DNA of 64,000 nucleotides, from assembly GCA_944322545.1 (NCBI GenBank), contig CALUPF010000015.1:62001-126000 (forward strand), read 5' to 3'. The notes beneath the pieces are model-generated. The model did no database searches. It was not told where the DNA came from and saw only the letters and a list, made by a program, of their open reading frames with translations. Positions 1 to 9,458 of the stretch are shown piece by piece. This stretch comes from Candidatus Gastranaerophilales bacterium. Lineage in GTDB: Bacteria; Cyanobacteriota; Vampirovibrionia; Gastranaerophilales; Gastranaerophilaceae. Within the stretch, counting starts at the first letter, position 1; every line of letters starts with the position of its first letter. A program made the translations under genes and the position numbers.

Positions 1-742
1 TAGTATTAGGGATATTAGATATAACTACTGGTAAAGAATTTGGATCAATTGGTTTGTTAGGCAACAAACCTGCAACACTTGGCTTGTTAGGAGCTGGAAG
101 AGAAAGTGGACCAGGTGTTGGTACAGGACCAGGTGTTGGTACAGGACCAGGTGTTGGTATAGGACCAGGAGTTGGTATAGGACCAGGAGCTGGAGTTGGG
201 CCTGGTGTTGGAGCAACTGGTTTATAAGGTAACAAACCTGCTATTCTAGGGTTGCTAGGACCAGGAGCTGGTGTTGGAGTTGGACCAGGAGTTGGCACAG
301 GACCTGGAACTGGTGTTGGAGTTGGTGTTGGAGCTGGATGTGGATTTGGTGTTGGATTTGGTCTTGGAGATCTTCTTCCTTTACCTCTTGTCAAAGCATA
401 AAGCAATGCAGCAGTTCCCAATGCAGTTCCTAACGCACCAAGAATAGTTGGTAACTCATCTTTTTTCTTATGAGTTGCGATTGGTCTTGTATAATAATTA
501 TTTCTATATTGATCACCATGAATCAAATGATCAGCGCCAAATTGACCAACACCTACATTCATCATTGGGCTAAGATAACCCATATTATAAATGTTTGTGT
601 TGCTGTTTATTGAACCAGTACCAGCTAAGCCTGCACCAGCTAAACCAGCAGCACCACCAATATTTGCTGAATAGTTAGCTTGCACATTGTACATTGGTTT
701 CATTAAACTTTGAAAACTTGTGCTGTAATTGTCAAAATACAT
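1..742 (-). CDS. Proline-rich repeat protein, C-terminus beyond the window
   Basis: The reading frame is open from an ATG at 742 to the left edge (247 codons) without a stop. A GGAG ribosome-binding site lies about 7 nt upstream. The N-terminal part is rich in Asn, Tyr, Gly and Ala, with a run of alternating Gly-Ala-Leu around residues 29-43. Next come a Lys-rich stretch, one hydrophobic segment (LGTALGTAALLYAL) followed by basic residues (RGKGRRSPR), and then a long Pro/Thr/Gly/Val region built on PTPGPV-like hexapeptides. The phrase AGLLPxKP occurs twice within the repeat zone. There is no N-terminal signal peptide; the single hydrophobic segment followed by Arg/Lys could be a membrane anchor. 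Pro-rich spacers of this type usually span or protrude from a cell wall, so a surface role is an inference. Function unknown. Confidence 0.75.
   Translation of the reverse strand, partial: MYFDNYSTSFQSLMKPMYNVQANYSANIGGAAGLAGAGLAGTGSINSNTNIYNMGYLSPMMNVGVGQFGADHLIHGDQYRNNYYTRPIATHKKKDELPTILGALGTALGTAALLYALTRGKGRRSPRPNPTPNPHPAPTPTPTPVPGPVPTPGPTPTPAPGPSNPRIAGLLPYKPVAPTPGPTPAPGPIPTPGPIPTPGPVPTPGPVPTPGPLSLPAPNKPSVAGLLPNKPIDPNSLPVVISNIPNT
108..197 (-). repeat. Tandem 18-bp minisatellite coding for PTPGP(V/I) hexapeptides
   Basis: Five consecutive 18-bp units read ggaccaggtgttggtaca with small changes (108-125, 126-143, 144-161, 162-179, 180-197). Looser copies continue to about 340. The unit length is a multiple of three, so copy-number changes keep the proline-rich protein in frame. 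Confidence 0.85.
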
Positions 743-779
743 AACCTAATCTCCAAACTACATTTTTTCTAACCTTACA

Positions 780-832
780 TTTATAAAAACAATCGCTAAT
801 TCAAAATTGACTAAATTATTTTCAATGTTAAG
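780..832 (-). promoter_or_regulatory. Putative promoter: CTTAACA box 40 nt upstream of a TATAAA -10
   Basis: On the minus strand CTTAACA (826-832) precedes TATAAA (780-785) by 40 nt, in front of the proline-rich gene. No good -35 hexamer is visible. The same arrangement recurs before four other minus-strand genes in the window. Confidence 0.4.
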
Positions 833-935
833 AAATATTACACAACTTAAAAGAGAAAACCTATTATTTTCTTTGTCAGCAAGTAAAATAGACATAAGGT
901 TTAAATAATTTTTATTAAAGTCAGAGGAGATGAAG

Positions 936-2321
936 ATGCTAGAATTTAATTGCAAGAATGTTTCTGCAAGCATTATTGGCGAGGAACAAGGTCTAGACCT
1001 TGAAAAAGAATTCAACCAATACAATGATAAAATTGCAAAAATCATCAATGAATTAAATTCTAAAAAAGACAAACCTGGACAATGGCTTCAATGGATGAAT
1101 CTTGGCTATAACGAAGAAACAGTATGGCTGGTTAAAGAATATGCAGCTATGGTTCAAGACCGTTTTGAAAACATTCTTGTCTTAGGTATAGGGGGCTCTG
1201 CATTAGGTGGCATTGCTGTTTGCGAAGCTTTATTAAAACCTTATTGGAATTTATTAAACCAAGAACAAAGAGAAAACTTACCTAGAATATTTTTTCTTGA
1301 CAATATAGATCCTGATCAAATCAACGGATTATTAGAAGTTTTAGACTTAAAGAAAACCCTGGTAAATGTAATTACAAAATCTGGTTCAACAGCTGAGACA
1401 ATGTCTCAATTTATGATTTTAAGAAACAAACTAGAACAAGAACTAGGTGACGACTACAGAAAACACATCGTAGCAACAACAGATCAAAATGCTGGAATTC
1501 TTAGACAAATTTCAAATGAAGAAGGTTACAAAACATTTGTTGTACCTGACGATGTAGGTGGCAGATTTTCCGTTTTTTCAGCAGTTGGCTTATTACCATT
1601 TGCTTTAGTTGGAATAGATATTGAAGAATTAATGCAAGGCGTAAAAGACATGGATCTTGCATTAAAAAACACAGACATACATCATAACATAGCTGCACAA
1701 AATGCTTTGATTCACTATCTAATGGATACACAAAAAGGTAAAAATATATCTGTTATGATGCCGTATTCAAGTCGTTTAAAATATATTTCAGATTGGTATG
1801 TCCAACTTTGGGCAGAAAGCCTTGGAAAATCACATGATTTAGATGGAAACAAAGTAAATATTGGTCCAACACCTGTTAAAGCAGTTGGTGCAACAGATCA
1901 GCACTCTCAAATCCAACTTTATAATGAAGGACCTAACAATAAAATCATTAATTTTATTAGAGTAAAAGAATTTGATACAACTTTAGAAATCCCAAGAATT
2001 TTTGAATTCACAGGAGCAGGATACCTTGGTGGAAAAACAATAAACGAATTAATAAATGCAGAAGCTGATGCCACCAAAGTAGCACTAACAGACTATCAAA
2101 GACCAAACGTAACTATTACTCTTGAAAAAATCAATCCTTATAACATTGGGCAACTGCTATATATGCTAGAAGTTCAAACAGCTATTGCTGGTGAATTATA
2201 TAATATCAATACATTTAACCAGCCGGGCGTAGAACAAGCCAAAAATTATACTTATGCTTTAATGGGAAGAGCTGGTTACGAAGAATCAGCAGCAACTTTG
2301 CAAGAAAAAATGGCTCGATAA
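936..2321 (+). CDS. pgi: Glucose-6-phosphate isomerase
   Basis: Interconverts glucose 6-phosphate and fructose 6-phosphate in the cytosol (glycolysis and gluconeogenesis). The phosphosugar-binding signature VLGIGGSALGG lies near residue 83, a Ser/Thr phosphate loop (TKSGSTAETM) near 150, the GGRFSVFSAVGLLPFA signature near 210 and the DQHSQIQLYNEGP block near 315. About 460 residues is normal for the compact bacterial form. An ATG at 930 is also in frame, but it overlaps the purine-rich GAGGAG site; the ATG at 936 has correct 6-nt spacing and was chosen. It is divergent from the proline-rich gene, with 193 nt between them. Confidence 0.95.
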   Translation: MLEFNCKNVSASIIGEEQGLDLEKEFNQYNDKIAKIINELNSKKDKPGQWLQWMNLGYNEETVWLVKEYAAMVQDRFENILVLGIGGSALGGIAVCEALLKPYWNLLNQEQRENLPRIFFLDNIDPDQINGLLEVLDLKKTLVNVITKSGSTAETMSQFMILRNKLEQELGDDYRKHIVATTDQNAGILRQISNEEGYKTFVVPDDVGGRFSVFSAVGLLPFALVGIDIEELMQGVKDMDLALKNTDIHHNIAAQNALIHYLMDTQKGKNISVMMPYSSRLKYISDWYVQLWAESLGKSHDLDGNKVNIGPTPVKAVGATDQHSQIQLYNEGPNNKIINFIRVKEFDTTLEIPRIFEFTGAGYLGGKTINELINAEADATKVALTDYQRPNVTITLEKINPYNIGQLLYMLEVQTAIAGELYNINTFNQPGVEQAKNYTYALMGRAGYEESAATLQEKMAR

Positions 2322-2447
2322 AAAGCCTTATTTACAAATATATAACTTAAATAGCATTAGCCATGTAACATAAAGTTACATTTTTATACATGTACTTATG
2401 TGTCTGCTAAAATTATAATGGAGCTTTTAATAGAGAGAAATCTTTTT

Positions 2448-4958
2448 ATGTCAGATATTAATTACTTTGAAACAATACAAAATAAACTTGATGCACTAGT
2501 TGAAAAAATTATACAAAAGGAAAATTCTGATGAAAATTTCAGAATAACATATGCTCAGATACTAGAAAAAATAAACACTAAAATGGACGTTTTTTCTAGT
2601 AATGAAGACTATGAAAGAATAAGCTTACTAGCTATCGAACTTAAAAATCTGATGAAAGATCGACAAGAAATTGTAGACAGCAAGTTTAATGCTATCAAAG
2701 GAGAATTTGATAACTTAAACGCAATTTTAGTTGATTCACTAAAAACTCCTGAGATCTTAGCAACATTTAACAAAATAGAAGGACAAATTCATTACTTTGC
2801 TGAAGAACAAGAAAGCCAAAGAGCTGCATTCAATTCAATAATATCTCACATAGAAAAGTTTGGCACTTTAGAAGAAACAAATGACAATCTTAGAGCTAAT
2901 TTTGCAATTGTCAAAGAACAAAATACTATTATTAATGAAAACGTTAATAAACAAATTGACATAATGAAAAGACTCAACGAAGAGCTAAAAGATAACAGCC
3001 AAAAAGCACTAAGTGATTTAAATACTATAATATTGAGTCTAAAAGAATTCAACGAGTCAGTTAATGATGACGCAGAAGAAGTAAAGCAATACGTTGAAGA
3101 AAAAATTGAGAATATAGTTCAAAAAATACAGGAAACAGATTCTTTTGTTGATATAGTAAACAACAATCTTACAACTTTAATACAAGTTGTAGGAAATATG
3201 TTTGAGGAAGAAGATTTTATTGAATTAAAATCTGATGTTGCAGACATTCTTGTTAAAACTGCACTTTTAACAGAAGCTATGAAAAAATTTGCGACAAAAG
3301 ATGATATTTCTGAAAATTCAAAAGAAAATAAAGAAGATATAAAAAAATATAATAAAGAACTTATTGAAAACTTAGAAGAAAATCTTTTAAAATCAATTGA
3401 TTTAAGTGAATTAGAAAAAATCAAAGATTTTTCAGAAAAGATATTTTTTCAAGGCATCGAAGTATTAAAAGAAGATGTCTGGGCTATCAAGGATACATTA
3501 GCGTCTGTGAATGAAAATGTTTTGTTATCTGAAGAATTTTTAAAAGAAACAGAAGATTTTAAAGAACGTATTCATAAATTAACAGAAGACCTAAATACAA
3601 CTATAAAAGAAGGTTCAACTTCTGTTATTAATATACTTGAAGAAAAGTCAACAAACTTAGATAACAAGCTCGATGAAATATCTAACGACGTAACAGATTT
3701 TATATCAGAAGAAAGCGTTGCAACATCTAATCAAATCAATGCACTATCTGCAACAATTGAAGGTTTAAAAAAGGATATATCAGAACTTGTTTTAAATGAA
3801 CAAAATGAAAGAATAACGGAGTCATTACAGAACCTACAATCTAAATTTGTAACACAAATGGTACAAATTGCAGATAATATTTCTTTCTCTGAAGAAGCAG
3901 AAGATATCAATGATAATATACTTTCTTGTACTGATGAAATAAAAGACAAAATAACTACAGATATATCAGATATACAAGAAATGCTAAAAAAGATAGATAC
4001 ATCTGTAAGTCTTGATTTGAATAAAGATATTCAAACTCTTATTTCAGGATTTAAAGTACTTACTAGTGGAACTAGTGAAAACAAAAATTATGTTTACACA
4101 CTACCTGACATAGAGTCTGATTTATCTAAAATCCGTCTTGATATAAACAATATCCAAAAAGTTCTTTTTAGTGAAGAAGAATCTGATGATTCTGTTGATA
4201 TAATATCAAAGCTAAACAATATCAAAGAGAAAATTGAAAAATTAGAAAACAGCCCACTAAATTCAGAAATTTCAGAAGTAAAATATCTTTTTGGAAACCT
4301 TAGCGAAGATATTTCAAGTATTAGTAAAAGAACAAATAAATTAATTCTCACATCTGATGAAGTAAACAAAACGCTGCGAAATAACATAGATTCTTTTACT
4401 AACCTACTAGATTCATTTGAAAAACAAAGCAAAGAATTTTACAACTCTGCTTTCATCAATGAATTAGATGTAAAAGTTAACAATCTAACTCAATTAACCA
4501 ATTCTGTTTTGCAATCAGACCAAGTTATGAATGAAGCATTCATGTATTTGGGTGAATGGATTGATTCAACTACTGAATCATTTAATGAAATAAAAGATGA
4601 TGTAGGAAAAATCAAACGCAATCTTCTTTCAGATGAAGAGACTGAAACTGAAAAACTTGCAAGAAGTATAAAAGCTCTTAGTCAAAAAGTTGAAGAACAA
4701 GCTGCAACAATAGAATCCGTAGATGAAAAGCTTAATAGAATTTTAGCTCAACAAAATGAAACAAAAGAATTGAAATCATTGATTGAGTACGTAGCTTCTC
4801 AGGTAAGTGTTACAAATGAAAAAATAATAGAAAATGACAAACTTGCCCAAAGAATAACATCAATGGAAAAACAACTCAAAAAAATCGAAAAGAATATGAC
4901 AATAATAACAGAATACCTTGATGACGATGAAGAAGAATTCGTCGATGAAGATGAATAA
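2448..4958 (+). CDS. Very long acidic coiled-coil protein, function unknown
   Basis: About 836 residues, almost entirely predicted helix with heptad spacing of Leu/Ile and abundant Glu, Lys, Asn and Ser. There is no signal peptide or membrane segment. Related blocks recur with the pattern I..L..I...L, and EE(D/S)-rich hinges such as LLSDEETETEK recur about every 100 residues. The C-terminus ends in an acidic tail (DDDEEEFVDEDE). In-frame upstream starts exist at GTG 2400 and ATG 2418; ATG 2448 was preferred because only it has a purine-rich stretch (GAGAGAAA) at suitable distance. The composition recalls SMC hinge-less or filament-forming scaffolds, but no family can be named. Confidence 0.85.
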   Translation: MSDINYFETIQNKLDALVEKIIQKENSDENFRITYAQILEKINTKMDVFSSNEDYERISLLAIELKNLMKDRQEIVDSKFNAIKGEFDNLNAILVDSLKTPEILATFNKIEGQIHYFAEEQESQRAAFNSIISHIEKFGTLEETNDNLRANFAIVKEQNTIINENVNKQIDIMKRLNEELKDNSQKALSDLNTIILSLKEFNESVNDDAEEVKQYVEEKIENIVQKIQETDSFVDIVNNNLTTLIQVVGNMFEEEDFIELKSDVADILVKTALLTEAMKKFATKDDISENSKENKEDIKKYNKELIENLEENLLKSIDLSELEKIKDFSEKIFFQGIEVLKEDVWAIKDTLASVNENVLLSEEFLKETEDFKERIHKLTEDLNTTIKEGSTSVINILEEKSTNLDNKLDEISNDVTDFISEESVATSNQINALSATIEGLKKDISELVLNEQNERITESLQNLQSKFVTQMVQIADNISFSEEAEDINDNILSCTDEIKDKITTDISDIQEMLKKIDTSVSLDLNKDIQTLISGFKVLTSGTSENKNYVYTLPDIESDLSKIRLDINNIQKVLFSEEESDDSVDIISKLNNIKEKIEKLENSPLNSEISEVKYLFGNLSEDISSISKRTNKLILTSDEVNKTLRNNIDSFTNLLDSFEKQSKEFYNSAFINELDVKVNNLTQLTNSVLQSDQVMNEAFMYLGEWIDSTTESFNEIKDDVGKIKRNLLSDEETETEKLARSIKALSQKVEEQAATIESVDEKLNRILAQQNETKELKSLIEYVASQVSVTNEKIIENDKLAQRITSMEKQLKKIEKNMTIITEYLDDDEEEFVDEDE

Positions 4959-4972
4959 AACTGTTATTATTA

Positions 4973-5176
4973 CTAGTTGTTGCTTAATACAAGTTTAAAT
5001 GTTGCAAGATTTTTTATGGCAAACATTTTGTTTTTAATGTTTTGTTCTTCATTAATTTTAAAAATTCTTATAATACGTTGGATTTCTTCCAAATTTTTAT
5101 GTGATGAAATATCATATACATTTTTAATTGGGTCAGAAACAACACCCATAATTGTATTTAATTCATGTTCTTGCAT
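4973..5176 (-). CDS. Small hypothetical protein (67 aa)
   Basis: A short, mostly helical, charged protein without membrane segments. ATG 5176 is preceded by GAGGAA at good spacing, and upstream of that lies a promoter-like arrangement (5204-5257), which favours this strand over the antisense frame. It converges on the coiled-coil gene with a 14-nt gap. Not recognised; possibly lineage-specific. Confidence 0.6.
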   Translation of the reverse strand: MQEHELNTIMGVVSDPIKNVYDISSHKNLEEIQRIIRIFKINEEQNIKNKMFAIKNLATFKLVLSNN

Positions 5177-5203
5177 AAAACTATTCCTCTAAAACTCTAT
5201 ATT

Positions 5204-5257
5204 TCTATAAAGTAAATTTAGAAATAATAATTGCTTTTTTAAAAAAGAAATGTTAAG
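5204..5257 (-). promoter_or_regulatory. Putative promoter: CTTAACA box 41 nt upstream of a TATAGA -10
   Basis: On the minus strand CTTAACA (5251-5257) lies 41 nt before TATAGA (5204-5209), upstream of the 67-aa gene. It matches the arrangement at 780-832 in both box and spacing. Confidence 0.4.
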
Positions 5258-5400
5258 AAATATATACAATATATATAAAAAGATTTCTTCTAATAGCCCT
5301 AAAGTACTAAAAATAGAGGAATTATTAAAATTTACATTGACCTTAACAACAATATTTAGTATATAATTATGAATATACAATGAGGATATAAGGAGATACT

Positions 5401-5655
5401 ATGTTACCTATTGTCACAGAAGAACAAGCTTCGCTAGCATTTGCAGAAATATTTCAAGATGTTCATGGATGGAGAAAAAAAATGATTCACTACATCAAAG
5501 ATGAAAATCCTGAAATAAATAGTGCAATAATTGAAGCAGCAAATAATACAGATCTTGATCCAAAGGCTGTAGCATTAGGAGCATATATGACTTACATCCT
5601 AATTGAAATGGCAGCAAAAGAAGATGCTGGAGTTAATTACGATATAGACGAATAA
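5401..5655 (+). CDS. Small hypothetical protein (84 aa)
   Basis: ATG 5401 is preceded by AAGGAG at 5-nt spacing, an excellent ribosome-binding site. The protein is soluble, helical and acidic (ends NYDIDE) with a mildly hydrophobic helix near residues 58-72 (ALGAYMTYILIEMAA). No recognised domain. It converges with the 116-aa gene, whose stop is 4 nt away. A TTGACC / TATAAT pair with an overlong 19-nt spacer (5337-5367) may be its promoter. Confidence 0.7.
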   Translation: MLPIVTEEQASLAFAEIFQDVHGWRKKMIHYIKDENPEINSAIIEAANNTDLDPKAVALGAYMTYILIEMAAKEDAGVNYDIDE

Positions 5656-5659
5656 AGTA

Positions 5660-6010
5660 TTATTGAACAATTTTTATTTTAAAATTTTGAATAGCTTGTC
5701 CAGTTAAAAGCTTTTTTTGATTTTCTAATGTATTTTTAATAGAAAAAATCCAGCCAGTTTTAGTATTAACAAACAGAAAGAAAGCAGCCTGACTTTCTAT
5801 TAATTTTTGTTGATTATCTATTAAAAGTTCACCTTTATCTGAAAGTTCAAAAACAGTAAAAGATAAAGGAGTCGTCAAATTACTCTCGATATAAGCATCA
5901 AACTTAGTGTTTTTTAGTTTCGTTGTATCTCTGATAACAGCTTGATCTTTGTAAGTTGTACACCAATGATAAATCTTAGTGATTATTTCATCTACTTTGT
6001 TTTGACTCAT
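5660..6010 (-). CDS. Hypothetical protein (116 aa)
   Basis: Starts at ATG 6010 inside the last 23 nt of the upstream GGDEF gene, so the two are probably translationally coupled; GGGGT precedes the start. Predicted mixed alpha/beta fold with no signal or membrane segment. No motif recognised. The coupling suggests a partner of the c-di-GMP protein or simply operon packing; the sequence does not distinguish these. Confidence 0.65.
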   Translation of the reverse strand: MSQNKVDEIITKIYHWCTTYKDQAVIRDTTKLKNTKFDAYIESNLTTPLSFTVFELSDKGELLIDNQQKLIESQAAFFLFVNTKTGWIFSIKNTLENQKKLLTGQAIQNFKIKIVQ

Positions 6011-7904
6011 TTAATACCCCAACGAATTCATCTACAAGTTTCTCACTCCATTTTTTACCAGCTTCGAGCCTTATTATCTCTAAAGCTTCATCCTTAGAAC
6101 GAGCAATTCTATATGGTCTTGATTGAGTTAACGCAAAGTAAGCATCGACTAATAATATAATTTGAGAGGATATTGGGATTTCACCACCACTCAATTTATT
6201 AGGATATCCTGAACCATCCCAATTTTCATGATGAGCTTCGATTATTGGGATAATATCAGAAATTCCACCAATTGGCTGTAATATTTTTCTTGCAGCGATT
6301 ATTGGATGTTCTTTTATTTTTTGTTTTTCTTCTTCCGTCAAAGGCTCTTTTTTATTCAAGATTTCTTCAGGAATAAGCAACTTACCAATATCATATAGCA
6401 TCATAGCTATTTTTAACTTATCAATATCTTCTTTTGAAAGCTCTAATTTCTTAGCTAACTTAATAGCCGTAGAAACCTTAGATTTTGTAATTCCCCTTTT
6501 ATAGTGCGCATTATAAGTCTGTGCAAGAGTATCAGCAACAGAAAACAAAGTATCTTTGGTTTCTGTTGTACTAATAGATTTAAGCTTGGAGGTAATCTCT
6601 TTCGCAATTTTATTTGGAATAGGAACTTTTTGCTTTGTTAATATATCCATGAAAGCACCAAACGCAACTTCATGCCATTCTGTTTCTGTGTCTGTATTTT
6701 TAACAAGAGTAACTCTATTACGACCATTGATTTTAGATTTATACATTGCTTGGTCAGTCAAATCTAAAAGTTCATCCAACTTAATTGAATGTTCAGGAAA
6801 TGTGCCCACACCAACACTTGCCGTAATATGCCCAATTGTGTCTAATGGCTGAGCTTCAATAGCAGCACGGATTCTTTCCGCCGCAATCATTGCACCTGAT
6901 GAGTCAACGCCAGGCAAAAGTACTGAAAATTCTTCACCGCCGAGTCTAGCTGGAACATCTATTGATCGAGCATTCTTCTTCAAAATATCAGCAATAGTTC
7001 GAATAGCTAAATCGCCAAAGAAGTGCCCATATGTATCATTAATCTTCTTCAAATAATCCAAATCTAAACTAATTATAGAAAAAGGTTGGTGCAAACGCTG
7101 TGCACGCTCAGCTTCTTTTTGAAGAGCTTGGTTAAAATATCTTCTGTTATACAATTCAGTTAAAGAATCTGTTACAGCTTCTTTTTTAAGGTTTTCAAAC
7201 AAATTAGCAATAGTTATAGCCATCTCAACTTGATTTGCAAACAAACTTAAAAAGTTCAATTCTTTATCAGTTACATCCTCTCGTGGAGAAAATACCATCA
7301 TAACCCCAAAAGGTGTATTTGAAGGGTTCAATGGAATACAAATAATATTTTTACTAACCCCCAATTTATTTATACCTTCTATATGTTCTTGTTTGAAATC
7401 ATATAAAAGAGTGTTAATTTCATCGAGATAATTTCCTGTATATAAAATGCTTTTTTCTTCGATCGCTCTCGTAATTAGCATTTTATGGTCATACTTAAGG
7501 TGATACTCATAAATATCTATATTTTTTTCTTCTAAAAGCTCTACTATGGTTTTAAAAATAGGACTTTCTGAAAAAGCCTTCACTCTGTAATATTTGCCCT
7601 TTTCGTCGTTGCAAACCTGCAAAATAGTACTATTGATATACCCCATTTCACCGTGCAATGAGTTTACAAGCTTTTGTAAAACAGTAGAAAGCGGCTCTGA
7701 AGAATTCATTAATTCCCAGACATGTTTCAAGGTTAAAAACGCTTTATTAGCTTGGTCAAGTTCTTGAGTTCTTTGAACAATCTCTTTTTCTAATGCTAAA
7801 TTTCTTTCATATATTTCAATGAACTCTTTTTTATTATTAGAAATACTATATTCTATCTCATTAACTTTTCTAGTGTATTCTTTGAATTTTTTAAATAAAT
7901 CCAT
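5988..7904 (-). CDS. GAF-GGDEF-HD-GYP-like c-di-GMP signalling protein
   Basis: About 638 residues. The N-terminal 50 form a coiled coil, followed by a GAF-like sensory domain (about 60-235), a diguanylate cyclase domain (about 240-405) and an HD-GYP-like domain (about 420-630). The cyclase site is GGEEF with an RxxD inhibitory site (RSID) five residues before it, so synthesis of c-di-GMP with product inhibition is expected. In the HD domain the metal-binding HD pair reads YD (LYDIGK), although HHENWDGSGYP is intact; phosphodiesterase activity is therefore doubtful. No membrane segments. A TTG at 7916 is also in frame; ATG 7904 was preferred, though neither has a clear Shine-Dalgarno. Confidence 0.9.
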   Translation of the reverse strand: MDLFKKFKEYTRKVNEIEYSISNNKKEFIEIYERNLALEKEIVQRTQELDQANKAFLTLKHVWELMNSSEPLSTVLQKLVNSLHGEMGYINSTILQVCNDEKGKYYRVKAFSESPIFKTIVELLEEKNIDIYEYHLKYDHKMLITRAIEEKSILYTGNYLDEINTLLYDFKQEHIEGINKLGVSKNIICIPLNPSNTPFGVMMVFSPREDVTDKELNFLSLFANQVEMAITIANLFENLKKEAVTDSLTELYNRRYFNQALQKEAERAQRLHQPFSIISLDLDYLKKINDTYGHFFGDLAIRTIADILKKNARSIDVPARLGGEEFSVLLPGVDSSGAMIAAERIRAAIEAQPLDTIGHITASVGVGTFPEHSIKLDELLDLTDQAMYKSKINGRNRVTLVKNTDTETEWHEVAFGAFMDILTKQKVPIPNKIAKEITSKLKSISTTETKDTLFSVADTLAQTYNAHYKRGITKSKVSTAIKLAKKLELSKEDIDKLKIAMMLYDIGKLLIPEEILNKKEPLTEEEKQKIKEHPIIAARKILQPIGGISDIIPIIEAHHENWDGSGYPNKLSGGEIPISSQIILLVDAYFALTQSRPYRIARSKDEALEIIRLEAGKKWSEKLVDEFVGVLNESKQSR

Positions 7905-7972
7905 TTTAACCGTCAAATCTGTCTTGATAACTTACATAAAATACAAAAGAACTTTTATATTATACAATCTTT

Positions 7973-9046
7973 TTATTCCAAATGTAAGAGTTTTTTAATC
8001 ATATTTATCAGATCAGAAGATTTAATTGCAAAACGACAAATATCTTTGTCTGATTTTTTAGGACATTTCTTTTTCAAACAAGGATGACAATCAAGCTCTG
8101 GTGCTAAAATATGACACAATTCACCAAATGGCCCACTTCTTTTTTCTGCTGTAGAAGTAAAAATAGTTACAACATATGGCTTAGACACAGCCCAAGCTAT
8201 ATGAGCACTTCCCGAATCTGGTGACACAACAAGATCTGAACGTCTAAAAACCTCAGCTAATTCTTCTAAATTAGTTTGACCAGCTAAAACTATTGCATTT
8301 TCACAATCTGCAGATTTAAGTATTCGCTCAATTAACGTTTTATCAGACTCTGTTCCTGTCACAACCAAATTCACTCTATTTTTTAGCCATTTTATTGATT
8401 CAACCCAATTTTGCTCTAGCCAATGTTTATTTTCCCAGGTTGTAGCAGGACATAAAACTACTGTTTTTTTAGAATTATCCAATGATAAAAGAAGTTCTTC
8501 GACCTTTAACATAACATCTTGTGAAGCTTGTTTTAAAACAAATTTTACATCTGAGACATCCATCCCTAAATAAGAAGCTAATTCTAACGTTCTATTTACT
8601 ACATGATAATAAGGATCAAAAAGTTTATGAGACTGAGGAACTTTCTCATTAACAAACAAAGGAGCAAACTCTCTTCCACCTGTTAAAGCAATTTTTCTTT
8701 TTATTTTAAGAAAAGGCAAAATCATTGCTGTTTTAAAAAGTTGTTGTGTATCGATTACTAAATCATAATTTTCCTTATTAATATCATCAATAATAGAAAA
8801 AAACTCTTTGATATTATTTAAAGAAAACCCATTTTGTTTCCACTTTTTCTTCGGCAAAACAAAGCATTTATCAACTAATGGATTATCTTTTATAAAAAGC
8901 TGTGCTTTGTCCTCAACAACCCAACCAATTTGACAGTCAGGACAATTCTTTTTAATACAATAAGCTAAAGGAAGTGTATGAATAGTATCACCTATTGCAC
9001 TTAATCTTAAAATTAAAATTTTTTTGTAATTTAATTCTTTTTCCAT
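7973..9046 (-). CDS. Glycosyltransferase family 9 (ADP-heptose:LPS heptosyltransferase-like)
   Basis: 357 residues with the GT9 layout. The N-terminal ILRLSAIGDTIHTLPL matches the WaaC/WaaF start, and the C-terminal SPDSGSAHIAWAVSKPYV contains the nucleotide-sugar binding DSGxxH. A C-terminal Cys cluster (CHPCLKKKCPKK) is also common in this family. Expected role: transfer of a heptose or other sugar to LPS core at the inner membrane face, implying a Gram-negative envelope. No Shine-Dalgarno is visible; TATAAT lies 6 nt before the ATG, suggesting a leaderless transcript. The acceptor sugar cannot be deduced. Confidence 0.85.
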   Translation of the reverse strand: MEKELNYKKILILRLSAIGDTIHTLPLAYCIKKNCPDCQIGWVVEDKAQLFIKDNPLVDKCFVLPKKKWKQNGFSLNNIKEFFSIIDDINKENYDLVIDTQQLFKTAMILPFLKIKRKIALTGGREFAPLFVNEKVPQSHKLFDPYYHVVNRTLELASYLGMDVSDVKFVLKQASQDVMLKVEELLLSLDNSKKTVVLCPATTWENKHWLEQNWVESIKWLKNRVNLVVTGTESDKTLIERILKSADCENAIVLAGQTNLEELAEVFRRSDLVVSPDSGSAHIAWAVSKPYVVTIFTSTAEKRSGPFGELCHILAPELDCHPCLKKKCPKKSDKDICRFAIKSSDLINMIKKLLHLE

Positions 9047-9215
9047 TTTTGAATTATATCACTAAAAAAACATACGATATAATGAAAAAATTTACAGTTC
9101 TTATTACATTTTAGACTTTTTGGTGGAGTCATGAAAAAGGCAAATTTATTATTATAAAAAAGTTGAAAATCGTCGCACAAATTTCCCTAGAGTGCAAAAA
9201 TTAAAGGAATGGTAA

Positions 9216-9458
9216 ATGAGCAGTAAACGAGTTCTTAAACTCCGTCAATCAATTTTAACACTAAACACCCAGCTCCAAAAACTTAAAGATAGTCTTGAAG
9301 TTTCTGAAGAATGCAATGTTAAATATAACAAAATACTTATAAAAAAAGCTATTTTAAAAAAAGAATTAGAAAACAGCAAAAACACCTTTTTACAAAAGTT
9401 CTTCAAAAAATTTTCACATAAAGGTGAAAAACTCATTTGCGATTATTTTAAATCATAA
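9216..9458 (+). CDS. Small coiled-coil protein (80 aa)
   Basis: AAAGGAA precedes ATG 9216. The protein is Lys/Leu-rich with heptads over residues 5-60 and a basic Phe-rich segment (FLQKFFKKFSHK). Its stop abuts the end of tdk on the opposite strand. Not recognised; reality is supported by the ribosome-binding site and the neat convergent fit. Confidence 0.55.
   Translation: MSSKRVLKLRQSILTLNTQLQKLKDSLEVSEECNVKYNKILIKKAILKKELENSKNTFLQKFFKKFSHKGEKLICDYFKS

Noticed and set aside
108..340. Possible CRISPR array at the left edge
   Set aside because: Repeats are 18 bp, adjacent without spacers, and stay in the reading frame of the proline-rich protein.
4977..5192. 71-codon plus-strand frame opposite the 67-aa gene
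   Set aside because: No Shine-Dalgarno, hydrophobic reverse-strand composition; the minus-strand frame has a clear ribosome-binding site and promoter-like DNA.
5342..5392. CTTAACA followed 38 nt later by TATAAG before the 84-aa gene
   Set aside because: The -10 would overlap the ribosome-binding site, so it cannot be a usable promoter for this gene; probably chance, and a warning about the TTAACA set.
9131..9157. Eight-codon frame (MKKANLLL) with a good GGTGGAG site upstream of the 80-aa gene
   Set aside because: Too short to support as a gene; no attenuator hairpin or biosynthetic gene follows it.
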